A stretch of 64,000 bases of DNA from DAOPYU01 sp942493245 (GTDB lineage Bacteria > Sumerlaeota > Sumerlaeia > UBA8349): assembly GCA_942493245.1 (NCBI GenBank), contig OW818685.1:5022001-5086000 (forward strand), read 5' to 3'. This document shows positions 40,249-49,200 of this stretch, piece after piece; position 1 is the stretch's first letter; each line of letters opens with the position of its first letter. Made by a program: the position numbers and the translations under genes. The notes under the pieces were generated by a model. It was given only the letters and a program-made list of their open reading frames with translations, had not been told where the DNA came from and ran no database searches.

Positions 40249-40379
40249 TTCCCGGGGGATCCATTTTCCCCTTGAATAATGACCTTCTGGGAGGGAGGGC
40301 GTCTCGCCCGCCTGAAAGAAAACCGGACGACAGGCGTTCGGTTTTCAGTTTATTGTCCATTTTCGATTATCTGTTCCCC

Positions 40380-41744
40380 TCACCCCTGCAATGCAATTCC
40401 CCCGACCAGGCGGCGGATGCTGTCGAGGGCGTGGTGGGAGGCGAAGTGGCGCACGATGTCGCGTCCGCTCGTGAAGCAGGTGCGGGTCACGGCGGTCCAG
40501 ACTCCGTCCGCCAACTGCGCGGACGGGTGAACCTTTGCGGCGTCGAGCACGGCCAGGGCCGGAGCGTCGGCGCGCCAGGCCAGGCCGTGCCAGACGAGAC
40601 CGACCGGCTTCTCGGGCGTTCCGCCCGTGGGGCCGGCGATACCGGTGAGGGCCACAGCGATGTCGGCGCCAGATTTCTTGAGGGCACCCCGAGCCATCTG
40701 GCGGGCCACTTCGGGGCTGACTGCGCCGTGCTGCTGGAGCGTCCGGGCGCTCACGCCGAGGCGAGCGCGTTTGGCTTCCTGCGAGTAGGTGACCCACCCT
40801 TCGCGCAGAAACTGGCTGCTGCCGGGCACGTCGGTGAGGCGTTTCATCACCAGCCCGCCCGTGCAGGACTCCGCCACGGCGAGGGTGAGCTGGTGGTGGC
40901 GGAGCAGGTGGCCGACGACCGACTCGAGGGTCTCGTCATCGGTCCCGTAAATGGACTCCGGCGCGATGAGCCGTCGGACCTTTCGGACAAAACCATCGAG
41001 CCGCTGGCGCGCCTGAGCCGCAGTCGGACCATGCACGGTCAGACGCAGGTCCACACGGGCCTCACCGGCCAGAAACGCGAGCGTGCGGTTGGGATCGTCG
41101 CGGGTTTCCTCGGACAGGGCGCGCAGTTGGTCGTTGAGGAGCGATTCGGAGACGCCGAAGGTGTGCAGCACCCGGATGCGCGTCAGGAGGCCCCCGCCGT
41201 AGCGCCGGGCCAGGATCGGCTTGAGGTACTGCGTGAACATCGGTTTCATCTCGCGCGGGGGACCGGGCAGCGCGGCGAAGAGGACTGGTTCCTGTTCGGG
41301 CGCGGTGACGGCTTCCTCGATACAGAATCCGGGCGCGGTGCCCCATTCGTTGTAGAACGGGATTGCCTGTTCGGGCAGGAGGCACTGGACGCGATTACTC
41401 TTCGGGATCAGGGTGCTGCGCCGGGCGAAGCGCTCCTCGATCATGGCCCAGGCCCGGGCGTCCTCGGCAAGACGGACCCCGAAAACCTCCGCGACGGCCT
41501 GACGGGTCAGGTCGTCCTCGGTCGGTCCCAGACCGCCGGTCATGATAACGACATCGCAATGGGCGGTCAGGTGCAGCAGCGCCGCAATGATCAGGTTGGC
41601 GTCATCGGGCGCGGCCTGGTGCAGGATCACGGGGAGGCCGACGGAGGCCAGCTGCTGGCTGAGCCACTGGGCGTTGGTGTCGGGGTAAAGGCCCTGAAGA
41701 ATTTCGGTGCCGGTCGAGAGAATACCTGCGGTCGGGTGAGACAT
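40380..41744 (-). CDS. cinA: CinA family nicotinamide-nucleotide amidase
   Basis: This 454-residue two-domain CinA has an N-terminal MoaB/MogA-like domain (about 1-170, GTEILQGLYPDTNAQWLS, VIMTGGLGPTEDDLTRQAV) and a C-terminal PncC amidase domain (about 290-440, AESCTGGLVMKRLTDVPGSS, ALTGIAGPTGG). The family deamidates NMN to nicotinic acid mononucleotide, and many N-terminal domains act as ADP-ribose pyrophosphatases. AGGA lies 11 bases before the ATG. NadB is encoded 1.8 kb upstream on the same strand with one gene between, so NAD synthesis and pyridine salvage genes lie together. Confidence 0.95.
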   Translation of the reverse strand: MSHPTAGILSTGTEILQGLYPDTNAQWLSQQLASVGLPVILHQAAPDDANLIIAALLHLTAHCDVVIMTGGLGPTEDDLTRQAVAEVFGVRLAEDARAWAMIEERFARRSTLIPKSNRVQCLLPEQAIPFYNEWGTAPGFCIEEAVTAPEQEPVLFAALPGPPREMKPMFTQYLKPILARRYGGGLLTRIRVLHTFGVSESLLNDQLRALSEETRDDPNRTLAFLAGEARVDLRLTVHGPTAAQARQRLDGFVRKVRRLIAPESIYGTDDETLESVVGHLLRHHQLTLAVAESCTGGLVMKRLTDVPGSSQFLREGWVTYSQEAKRARLGVSARTLQQHGAVSPEVARQMARGALKKSGADIAVALTGIAGPTGGTPEKPVGLVWHGLAWRADAPALAVLDAAKVHPSAQLADGVWTAVTRTCFTSGRDIVRHFASHHALDSIRRLVGGIALQG

Positions 41745-41769
41745 GTGTGCTGGGTTCCTGTAAAGAGAC

Positions 41770-43500
41770 CTATTTTTCAGGCGCCGCCGCGACGGGTTTG
41801 GGCGCCACCTGGGCCGTCTGCGACGTGGCGGCGCTGGCTGTTTCGGAATTCTTCCCGCCGTTCCCGGCGAGGGCCTTCGACTGGATCTTCAGCGCGACGG
41901 CAGGCGGCTGGGATTTGTTCCACGTCTTTTCGAGGCGATCCATCCCCATACTGTGGATGTAGGTGGCCGGGTACCCCTGCAGGCGACGTTCGAGTCGAAT
42001 CGAGGTGACGCCGCCGGTCACGGAGGCTTCTTTCGCCTGGAAGTGAATGCGGGCGAAGACCCCGGTGGGGAACGGCCACGACCCGGCGTTGCGGGCCACA
42101 CTGTAACGGATCACCCCCCGCTGATTATTGGCTTCATTGTAACGCATGAAATCGAAAGGATACGAGTCGTGAAACGCCCCGTCCCAGATGTTCACCCCCA
42201 ATTGGGTCCAGTTGTCCTCGTCTTCATCGAGGACGGTCAGGCTGTCGGGATCGAACCGGACGGTGGCGCTGAGAGACTCGAAAGACGCCTGTTCGTCGTT
42301 GAGAAGCACCAGGTCCACCCAGAAGTCCTCGCCGGGCGCGATTGTGGTGTTCTCGGGCGCCTGAAGCAGGATGCGGACCGGAGCGTCGGCCTTGGTGATG
42401 GGCGTCTGACCGATCCAACCCTCGGCCGTCGAGTCCTGTTTGGGCATTTCGTGTGGCATGGCGGTGGCCAAGTCGAGTGGTTGGGTTTCGGAGGTGTCCT
42501 GAACCGAGGCGACTTCGGGGGGACGCTTGACAGCCACAACACTATCCACCACCCCATAGAAGCTCTGCTCGGGCCGCCCGAGCACGTTTTCTCCCCCGCT
42601 CGACAGGGCGGGCGCTTCCCCCTTCGGGGGCAGAAGGAACTTGAGTTTGGTGTTCCCGGTCACTTCCCGGGAACGGAACCGCAACGTCAGGAGATCGGCC
42701 TTGCGCTGAGCGGCGGGCGCGTCGAAGAGCCCGGAAAAGGTCAACTGTCCCTCCTGACTGCGATCCACCCGAAGCGCAGCGTCAGGATGTTCGGCAAACA
42801 CCTCGAGCGGACCGGTGTCGTACCCCAGAAATTCAAGCCAGGGCGCCGAGTAGGTCAGAGTGAATCGGAACCCCTCGATTTTGCTCGGAGTGAGATTCTC
42901 CATCCGGACAATGACCTCAAACTCCTCACTGGTTTCAACCGAGAGATCCATCGGATAAAGGTAGAGGATTGCGATGTTTTCAGCGGCGGCGGCTCCAAAC
43001 CCCTCGGCCATGGCGGCGGAGAACCCGTCCGCCACGCCTTTCGAGGACTTCTGCGAAGCGCCGGGCGCCTTGCCCGTTAAGGTCTGGGCTTTCTTCGCCG
43101 CGGGTTGCTTGCCCGCTTCCCCTTCTTTGGGCACCCCCTTTACAGGGACACCCTTTGTATTTTCCCCGTCTTTTTCGTCTGTGGAATCTTTGTCGCGGCT
43201 GGAAGATCGTTTCCGCGAAGACGATTTCCGGCTCGAAGAGGAATTCGAATCGTCCGAATTCTTGTCGTTCGAGGAATTGGCGCTCGAACTATCCGAACGG
43301 TCCGACCGACTCGACCGTTTGGACCGTTTGGACTTGGAATCCGAGGAAGAATCCTCCTCCGGGTTCGACGTCCCGGAATCGGCCGTCGTTCCCGCCGAGG
43401 TCGAGGCTGCGTGCGACACCCCCAAGGCCGGAAACATCAGGCTCAGGATCAGAAGCGCCACACGGACTTTCTCGAAACACCGAAAAGCGGAGGCTTTCAT
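41770..43500 (-). CDS. Secreted protein with two cohesin-like domains and Ser/Arg-rich linker
   Basis: This 576-residue protein has a signal peptide (KVRVALLILSLMFPALGVSHA). Residues about 38-115 are an extreme Ser/Asp/Lys/Arg linker (KSKRSKRSSRSDRSDSSS). Two beta-sandwich regions resembling cohesin-type domains follow at about 176-310 and 365-520. The second contains APGEDFWVDLVLLNDEQASFESLSATVRFD and FARIHFQAKEA. A Lys/Ala-rich tail ends it. I start at the ATG at 43500, with GAGG 11 bases upstream. The open frame extends far upstream, but only over nadB in another frame. It begins five bases after nadB stops, so it is translationally linked to NAD synthesis for no obvious functional reason. 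No dockerin partner is visible in the window. Confidence 0.8.
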   Translation of the reverse strand: MKASAFRCFEKVRVALLILSLMFPALGVSHAASTSAGTTADSGTSNPEEDSSSDSKSKRSKRSSRSDRSDSSSANSSNDKNSDDSNSSSSRKSSSRKRSSSRDKDSTDEKDGENTKGVPVKGVPKEGEAGKQPAAKKAQTLTGKAPGASQKSSKGVADGFSAAMAEGFGAAAAENIAILYLYPMDLSVETSEEFEVIVRMENLTPSKIEGFRFTLTYSAPWLEFLGYDTGPLEVFAEHPDAALRVDRSQEGQLTFSGLFDAPAAQRKADLLTLRFRSREVTGNTKLKFLLPPKGEAPALSSGGENVLGRPEQSFYGVVDSVVAVKRPPEVASVQDTSETQPLDLATAMPHEMPKQDSTAEGWIGQTPITKADAPVRILLQAPENTTIAPGEDFWVDLVLLNDEQASFESLSATVRFDPDSLTVLDEDEDNWTQLGVNIWDGAFHDSYPFDFMRYNEANNQRGVIRYSVARNAGSWPFPTGVFARIHFQAKEASVTGGVTSIRLERRLQGYPATYIHSMGMDRLEKTWNKSQPPAVALKIQSKALAGNGGKNSETASAATSQTAQVAPKPVAAAPEK

Positions 43501-43505
43501 CGGAA

Positions 43506-45068
43506 TCAATCCTCTTGCAGGTGGTGGCAACCACAGCTCGAGTGGTTGCGTTGCGCGGCGAACAGGACAGCCAGCGCGGTGGTGATGCCGTTGCGCAGAC
43601 TCAGAACCGATTCCACGGGCCGGGCCTTGCGGTAGAACACGAAAATCTCGCGCTGCAATTCGCGCAGAATGGACATGGCGCGTTCCATGCGCCGCACCGT
43701 GCGCGACAGCCCCACGTAGTTCCACATGGTGTACTGGATCGAGAGCCAGTCCTGCACGATCAGGGCCGGGTCCACGGTGTCGCTCTGGGCGACGAAGGGC
43801 CGGATGGGGGGAATCTGAATCCGCGACGCTTTCGAGAGCGCCGTCTCGGACGCCTTCTGTCCCGCCTGCCACCCCCACAGGAGCCCCTCGAGCAACGACG
43901 TGCTGGCCAGGCGGTTCGCGCCATGCAACCCCGTACAAGACACCTCGCCCACCGCGCGCAGCCGCGCGACGCTGGTGCAGCCGTTCAGGTCGGCGGCCAC
44001 CCCGCCGCACGAGTAGTGCTCGGCGGGCACCACGGGGATCAGGTCCGACGTGATGTCCACGTGGAACTTCTTGCACGTCTGGTAGATGTTCGGGAAGCGG
44101 TTGCGGGTCCACTCGGCGCCCTTTTGCGTGATGTCGAGATAGACGCAGGGCCGCCCGCTCCGGAGCATTTCGTTGAGAATGCCGCGCGCCACGATGTCGC
44201 GAGGCGCCAGCGACCCGAGCGGGTGGATGGTTTTCATGAACTCCTCGCCGCGCGCGTTGACCAGGCGGGCGCCTTCGCCCCGCATGGACTCGGTGAGGAG
44301 GTAGCTGTCCGCGTCGCGGTGGTAGAGGGTGGTGGGGTGAAACTGGATGTATTCGAGGTTGAGGAGGCGCGCCCCGATGCGGTAGGCCAGAGCGATGCCA
44401 TCGCCGCGCGCCACGGCCGGGTTGGACGTGTGGAGGTAGATCTGACCCAGACCGCCGGTAGCCAGGATCGTCTCCTGCGCCGTGACGGTGTGGATCTCGC
44501 CCGTGGCCGTCTCGAGCACATAGGCGCCGACACAGGCGGGCGGGCGATAGATGTCCAGGCGGTTGGCGCTGTGGTCCGAGATGTTGAGCAGATCCACGGC
44601 CAGGCAGCCGGTCTTGATGGTGATGCGGCTTTCGGCGCGCACAGCGTCGAGCATCCGCACGATGATGGCGCGCCCGGTCAGATCGTCGGCATGGAGGATG
44701 CGGGGCATCGAGTGGGCGGCTTCTTCCGTGATGTCGAAGATCCCGTCCGGCCCTTTCGAGAACTCGACCCCGAGTTCTTTGACCAGGAGCCGTTCGACGA
44801 TGGCCGGGCCATTCTCGGCGAGAAACTGAACCGCGTCCGGGTGACAAAGGCCCGCGCCCGCATGGAGAATATCCTCAGCGAGTTGGGGGGGAGAATCGTT
44901 GACCCCCCGCGTGACGATGCCCCCCTGGGCGTGCGACGTGTTGCTGTCGAGCAGATCGTCCGAGCCGGTGATGAGCAGGACGCTCGCGCCGCTGCGGGCG
45001 GCGGCCAGAGCCGCCGAACACCCGGCGATGCCAGTGCCAATGACGAGGATGTCGGTTTGCCAGTCCAT
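43506..45068 (-). CDS. nadB: L-aspartate oxidase
   Basis: This 520-residue flavoprotein oxidises aspartate to iminoaspartate for quinolinate synthase in de novo NAD synthesis. The N-terminal FAD-binding Rossmann motif VIGTGIAGCSAALAAA and the family signature NTSHAQGGIVTR are clear. RFPNIYQTCKKFHVDIT, PAEHYSCGGVAADLNGCTS and GANRLASTSLLEGLLWG mark the rest. nadA and nadC are not nearby. A candidate promoter lies at 45162-45190, and the spacing to the next gene is only five bases. Confidence 0.96.
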   Translation of the reverse strand: MDWQTDILVIGTGIAGCSAALAAARSGASVLLITGSDDLLDSNTSHAQGGIVTRGVNDSPPQLAEDILHAGAGLCHPDAVQFLAENGPAIVERLLVKELGVEFSKGPDGIFDITEEAAHSMPRILHADDLTGRAIIVRMLDAVRAESRITIKTGCLAVDLLNISDHSANRLDIYRPPACVGAYVLETATGEIHTVTAQETILATGGLGQIYLHTSNPAVARGDGIALAYRIGARLLNLEYIQFHPTTLYHRDADSYLLTESMRGEGARLVNARGEEFMKTIHPLGSLAPRDIVARGILNEMLRSGRPCVYLDITQKGAEWTRNRFPNIYQTCKKFHVDITSDLIPVVPAEHYSCGGVAADLNGCTSVARLRAVGEVSCTGLHGANRLASTSLLEGLLWGWQAGQKASETALSKASRIQIPPIRPFVAQSDTVDPALIVQDWLSIQYTMWNYVGLSRTVRRMERAMSILRELQREIFVFYRKARPVESVLSLRNGITTALAVLFAAQRNHSSCGCHHLQED

Positions 45069-45161
45069 GCGTGTGTGCTGATGCCTCGCGGTCTTTCTTA
45101 TATGTCGCCCCGCTCTCTCTCAGTCTCCGGAGAAGCGAAAATCGGCGGATTCTACGGTTGT

Positions 45162-45190
45162 GTTATAGCACGGGCCTGCGCCTCTTGAAA
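45162..45190 (-). promoter_or_regulatory. Candidate promoter of nadB operon
   Basis: On the minus strand, TTTCAA (45190-45185) and TATAAC (45167-45162) are separated by 17 bases. The -10 is good and the -35 is weak. It lies about 95 bases before the nadB start. Confidence 0.4.
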
Positions 45191-45301
45191 GAAAAACCGC
45201 CGGATTCCGGGAATTTGTGCCGGGAACTCCTTGTGGTCTATAGATAAAATCGACATTCCGCATCTTCCCGCCTTCACACAGATGAGGAAGACGGTTCCAG
45301 A

Positions 45302-45330
45302 GGTGGCATGGGCGTCTCGCCCATGAAGGG
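45302..45330. repeat. GGCGTCTCGCC palindrome repeat copy
   Basis: This copy is nearly identical to 58142-58170 over 29 bases, including the GGTGGCATGGGCG start and CCCATGAAGGG end. Confidence 0.75.
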
Positions 45331-45551
45331 GTTCCGGAACATGTGCCGCGAGTCCTCAGAACCGCGCCGGCGGGGACGCCGGCGGTACAACGGGCGAGAC
45401 GCCCGCCCTCCCAGAATCGTTTCCGCCTCCTTTCGGGAGACTTTTCGCGCCAATCAGGAGATAGGCTTTCCCAGAAAGTTTTCCTGCCCCATCTTCCGAC
45501 ATCGTATCTTTAGCCATTCTCTGTTTGGTGCTCTCCGAACCCAAATTTTCT

Positions 45552-45624
45552 GTAGGGGCGGGTTTCAAACCCGCCCTTTTTCAATCCGGAGAGTCTGCCG
45601 GGCGGGTTTGAAACCCGCCCCTAC
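45552..45624. repeat. Perfect 25-bp inverted repeat, GGGCGGGTTTCAAACCCGCCC type
   Basis: Arms 45552-45576 and 45600-45624 are exact reverse complements separated by 23 bases. Each arm is itself a palindrome (GGGCGGGTTT with AAACCCGCCC). It is MITE-like in form and has no coding capacity. Confidence 0.85.
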
Positions 45625-46216
45625 GGATTCTTTCCTCAGATCGGGAACCCCTTCTCTGGGAAACGATCGGTGGCTAAAGGCTTGCCCGACATCTGAACCG
45701 CCGCCTCTCTCCCACCCCAGACATTCCGTGTTCCCTTCTATACAATTTATGTGCCAGACGCATGGCGGGCCGGGATCTGTACGGCTCCTCAGGTGAAACA
45801 TTCCCTCCTCCAGAGCGTCTTCAGACCCGGGCCGAACGATTTTTGACTGAATTCCGTGGGGTTGTGGGATAGAGAAACGGGGCTGTGGGTGGGCGTCACA
45901 AAGTTCGATATCCCCTCCGGAACGGGGCATTTTATCACGCAAAATCCTCACAAAGAATTGGGATTTCGCAATTTGGCGGGCCGCGATAACACGGCGGGCG
46001 AAGCCGAAACAAGAGGGTCGGATGGATTTTCCCACGGCGTCCCCGGAATGGAATAAACAAGAGAAAACGCTCCCACCGTATTCTGGCAAACCTTTTGCAA
46101 AAGGAAGACGTGGGTCCGGCGCAAACACCCCGCGATTTTTCTTGTATGAGCCGCGGGACTGGAGTATCAGCCTTGTTAGGCCTTAAGACTGTTCGCGAAA
46201 GAAAGTGGAAACAACC

Positions 46217-49200
46217 ATGACGATTCAGAAGGATATTCAAGCCAAATTGACCCCCTCTTTCTGGACGCTGAACTTGACCCAGTTCCTCAGCGCCATGAAC
46301 GACAACGCCTTCCGGCTGATGCTGGCGCTGGCGCTCGTGGGTCACTTCAGCGATCCAACCGATCCGGCCGTGGGTCAACAGGAATGGCCGCTCTATGTCA
46401 CCGGCTTCGTTTTCGCCCTGCCGTTCATCCTCTTCTCGTCGGTGGCGGGCGTACTGGCGGACCGATTCAGCAAGTCGCGCGTGATCGTGCTGGTCAACGC
46501 CGTGGCGGTGGGGGCGATGCTGCTGGCCATCCCGGCGTTCCTGAGCAACAGCGCGATTCTGCTCTACCTGGTTCTGTTTCTGATGCTGGCGCACAGCGCG
46601 TTCTTCTCGCCGTGCAAACTGGGCATTCTGCCGGAAATTGTCCCGCGCGAACGTCTCTCGCAGGCCAACGGCCTGATTGAAATGTTTGTGAACATGGCCA
46701 TCATTCTGGGCTCCATCCTGGGGCCGTGGCTCTATGGGCGTTTCGGTGAGCCTGAAGGGATGGCGTACACCTCGACCGCTTCGTGCTGGCGCGCGGCGGC
46801 GCTGTGCGCGGGAGTTTCGATTGTGGCTTTCTTCCTGAGCCTGTTGATCCGTCCCACGGTTCCGTGTGCGACGGCAGGAAAACGCGTCAACGTGCGCTTC
46901 TGGGAGGACGTGCTGCGCAACCTGCGCAAATACCGCTCGCACCAGTACCTATTCCTGACGGTGCTTGCGATCGGGTTCTTCCTCTTCCTGGGGGCATTTG
47001 TCCAGATGAATGTCCTGTCGTATGGGCGGGTCGTGCTCGAGTTGGACAAGGAGAAGTCGTCGTATCTGTATCTGATGCTGGCGCTGGGCATCGGCGTGGG
47101 GTCGTATCTGGTGGGGGTGGGGTCGGGCCGCATGGTCGAGATCGGCTTCATCCCGGTGGGCGCGGTGCTGGTGGCGGGTTCCCTGATGCTGCTGGCCGTG
47201 CCGGTGCATGCGGTGTTGTACACCGTGGTATTGCTGTTCGTGATGGGCGTGGGGGGCGGGTTCTTCATCGTGCCGCTTCATTCCTTTCTGCAGGAGGAAG
47301 CGCCGGAGGAGGATCGAGGGGAACTGATCGCCACGGCCAACTTCCTGTCGTTCTGCGGCGTATTTCTGGCGTCGGCGCTGTTGTTCCTGTTCGACAAGGT
47401 GCTGGGGTTCGCCCCCACGACCCGGTTCTTCCTGCTCGGCGCGGTGATGTTGGGCCTGACGGGCTATGTCGTCTGGCTGCTGCCCGATTTCCTGATCCGT
47501 TTCTTCGTGCTGGTGCTCACCCGGACGCTCTACAAGGTGGAAGCCTTTGGCCTCGAGAACGTGCCGATGACCGGGGGGGCGTTGATCGTCTGCAACCACA
47601 TGTCCTACATTGACGCGGCCCTGCTCGGCTCGACCCACCAGCGCCGGGTGCGCTTCATCATGGCGCGCGACTTTTTCGACCATCCCTGGTTCCGGTGGCT
47701 CTTCCGCCTGATCCAGGCCATCCCCGTCGCGCCGGACGATTCGCCCAAGGAAATCGCCAAGGCCTTGCGGGTCGCCCGTCAGGCTCTCGACGACGGCTAT
47801 CTGGTCTGCATTTTCGCCGAGGGCGCCCTGACGCGCACCGGCGCGACAATGGAGTTCAAACGCGGACTCGAGCGCATCGTCCGGAATTCGGAGTATCCGA
47901 TCATCCCCACCTGTCTGCACGGGGTCTGGGGCTCGACGTTTTCCTTCAGCAACGGGCGCACCTCGACCCACGTGACGCGGCTGCGCCGGCGCGTCGAGGT
48001 GGTGTTCGGCAAGGCCATGCCCTCGACCACCAAGGCGTTCGACGTGCGCACCCGCGTCATGGAACTGTATTCGGACCTGTGCGAGTACGACCGCACGCGC
48101 CACCACTCGCTGCCCGAGGAGTTCGCCGTCGTGGCGCGGTCGAGCTGGCGGCGGTTCTGCATGACCGACTCGCTCGGGCGCGAGCTGACCTACGGGCGGA
48201 CGCTGGCCGGTTCGCTGGCCCTGGCCGATGCGTTGTTGCCCAAGGTCAACGGACAACGCTATGTCGGGATTCTTCTGCCCAACTCGGTCGCCGGGGCGCT
48301 GACCAACCTGGCCGTCGGGTTCCTGGGCAAGGTGGCGGTGAACCTGAACTACACCAGTTCGCGCGCGGCGGTCGAGGCGGCCATCCGCCAGGCCGAGTTG
48401 CGCACCATCATCACCTCGAAACGCTTCGTCGAGCGGGTGGGCTATGAGGGGCTGGAGGGGTGCGTGTATATCGAGGATCTGCTTCGGGTCATCACCCCAA
48501 GCCGGAAAGCCTGGGCCTTCCTGAAGGCGCTGGTGTGCCCCGTGCGGTTCCTGGTGCGGCGCAGCGCCGCCGAGGAACGCGCACAGGCCAAGGTCGAGGT
48601 GGACGAAGTGGCCACGGTTCTCTTCTCCTCGGGCAGCACGGGCGACCCGAAGGGCGTGATGCTGAGCCATTACAACATCCTCTCGAACATCCAGGGCGTC
48701 CAGCAGATGCTCCAGTTCAATCGCGAGGACGTGCTGTGCGGCGTCCTGCCCTTCTTCCACTCGATGGGCCTGACCGTCACGCTCTACCTGCCGATCCTGA
48801 CGGGTATCGGCGTGGCCTACTACCCCAACCCCCTCGAAGCGGCGGGCATCGGGGAGTTGGCGAAGAAGTACCGCTGCTCGATCCTGGTGGCGACGCCGAG
48901 TTTCCTCATGCTCTACACCCGCAAGGTGCTGCCGGAACAGTTCAAGACCCTGCGGCTCGTCATCGTGGGCGCCGAGAAACTCAAACGCCGCGTGGCGCAG
49001 GCGTTCGAGAGCCGGTTCGGGGTTGAACCCTATGAAGGCTACGGAACCACGGAACTGTCCCCCGTCGCGGGTCTGAACCTGACCGATGTCGAGATCGGCG
49101 GCGTGAAACAGGTGGCTAACAAGCCCGGCACCATCGGGCGCCCCCTGCCCGGCGTCACCGTCCGCGTGGTGGACCCGGACAACCTGGACTGCGACCTCGG

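Larger units (their letters stand above)
39988..40379. other. Intergenic gap with terminator and repeats
   Basis: No gene is supported between the convergent genes. The gap holds the terminator at 40049-40089, a repeat stretch at 40134-40168 like those at 2606 and 20741, the CGCCAATC hairpin at 40229-40248 and a GGGCGTCTCGCCC palindrome at 40289-40313. Confidence 0.7.
45069..46216. other. 1.1 kb intergenic repeat island
   Basis: No gene is supported between the divergent nadB and MFS-Aas genes. Repeats fill 45300-45630: a GGTGGCATGGGCGTCTCGCCCATG copy (45302-45330), an inverted GGGCGAGACGCCCGCCCTCCC copy (45392-45412), the imperfect CGCCAATC hairpin (45448-45467) and the 25-bp inverted repeat (45552-45624). 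Short open frames here are translations of these palindromes. 45640-46200 shows nothing recognisable. Confidence 0.65.

Noticed and set aside
40164..42008. A 614-codon plus-strand frame opposite cinA
   Set aside because: Shadow of cinA and of repeat DNA. No motif and no initiation site.
43501..44847. Upstream extension of the cohesin-like protein frame into nadB
   Set aside because: The extension overlaps nadB in another frame and is Arg/Pro-rich. A signal peptide and binding site mark the real start at 43500.
45308..45796. A 162-codon plus-strand frame between nadB and the MFS fusion
   Set aside because: It translates the palindromic repeats (MGVSPMKG..., GLKPAPT...), a well-known type of false gene call.
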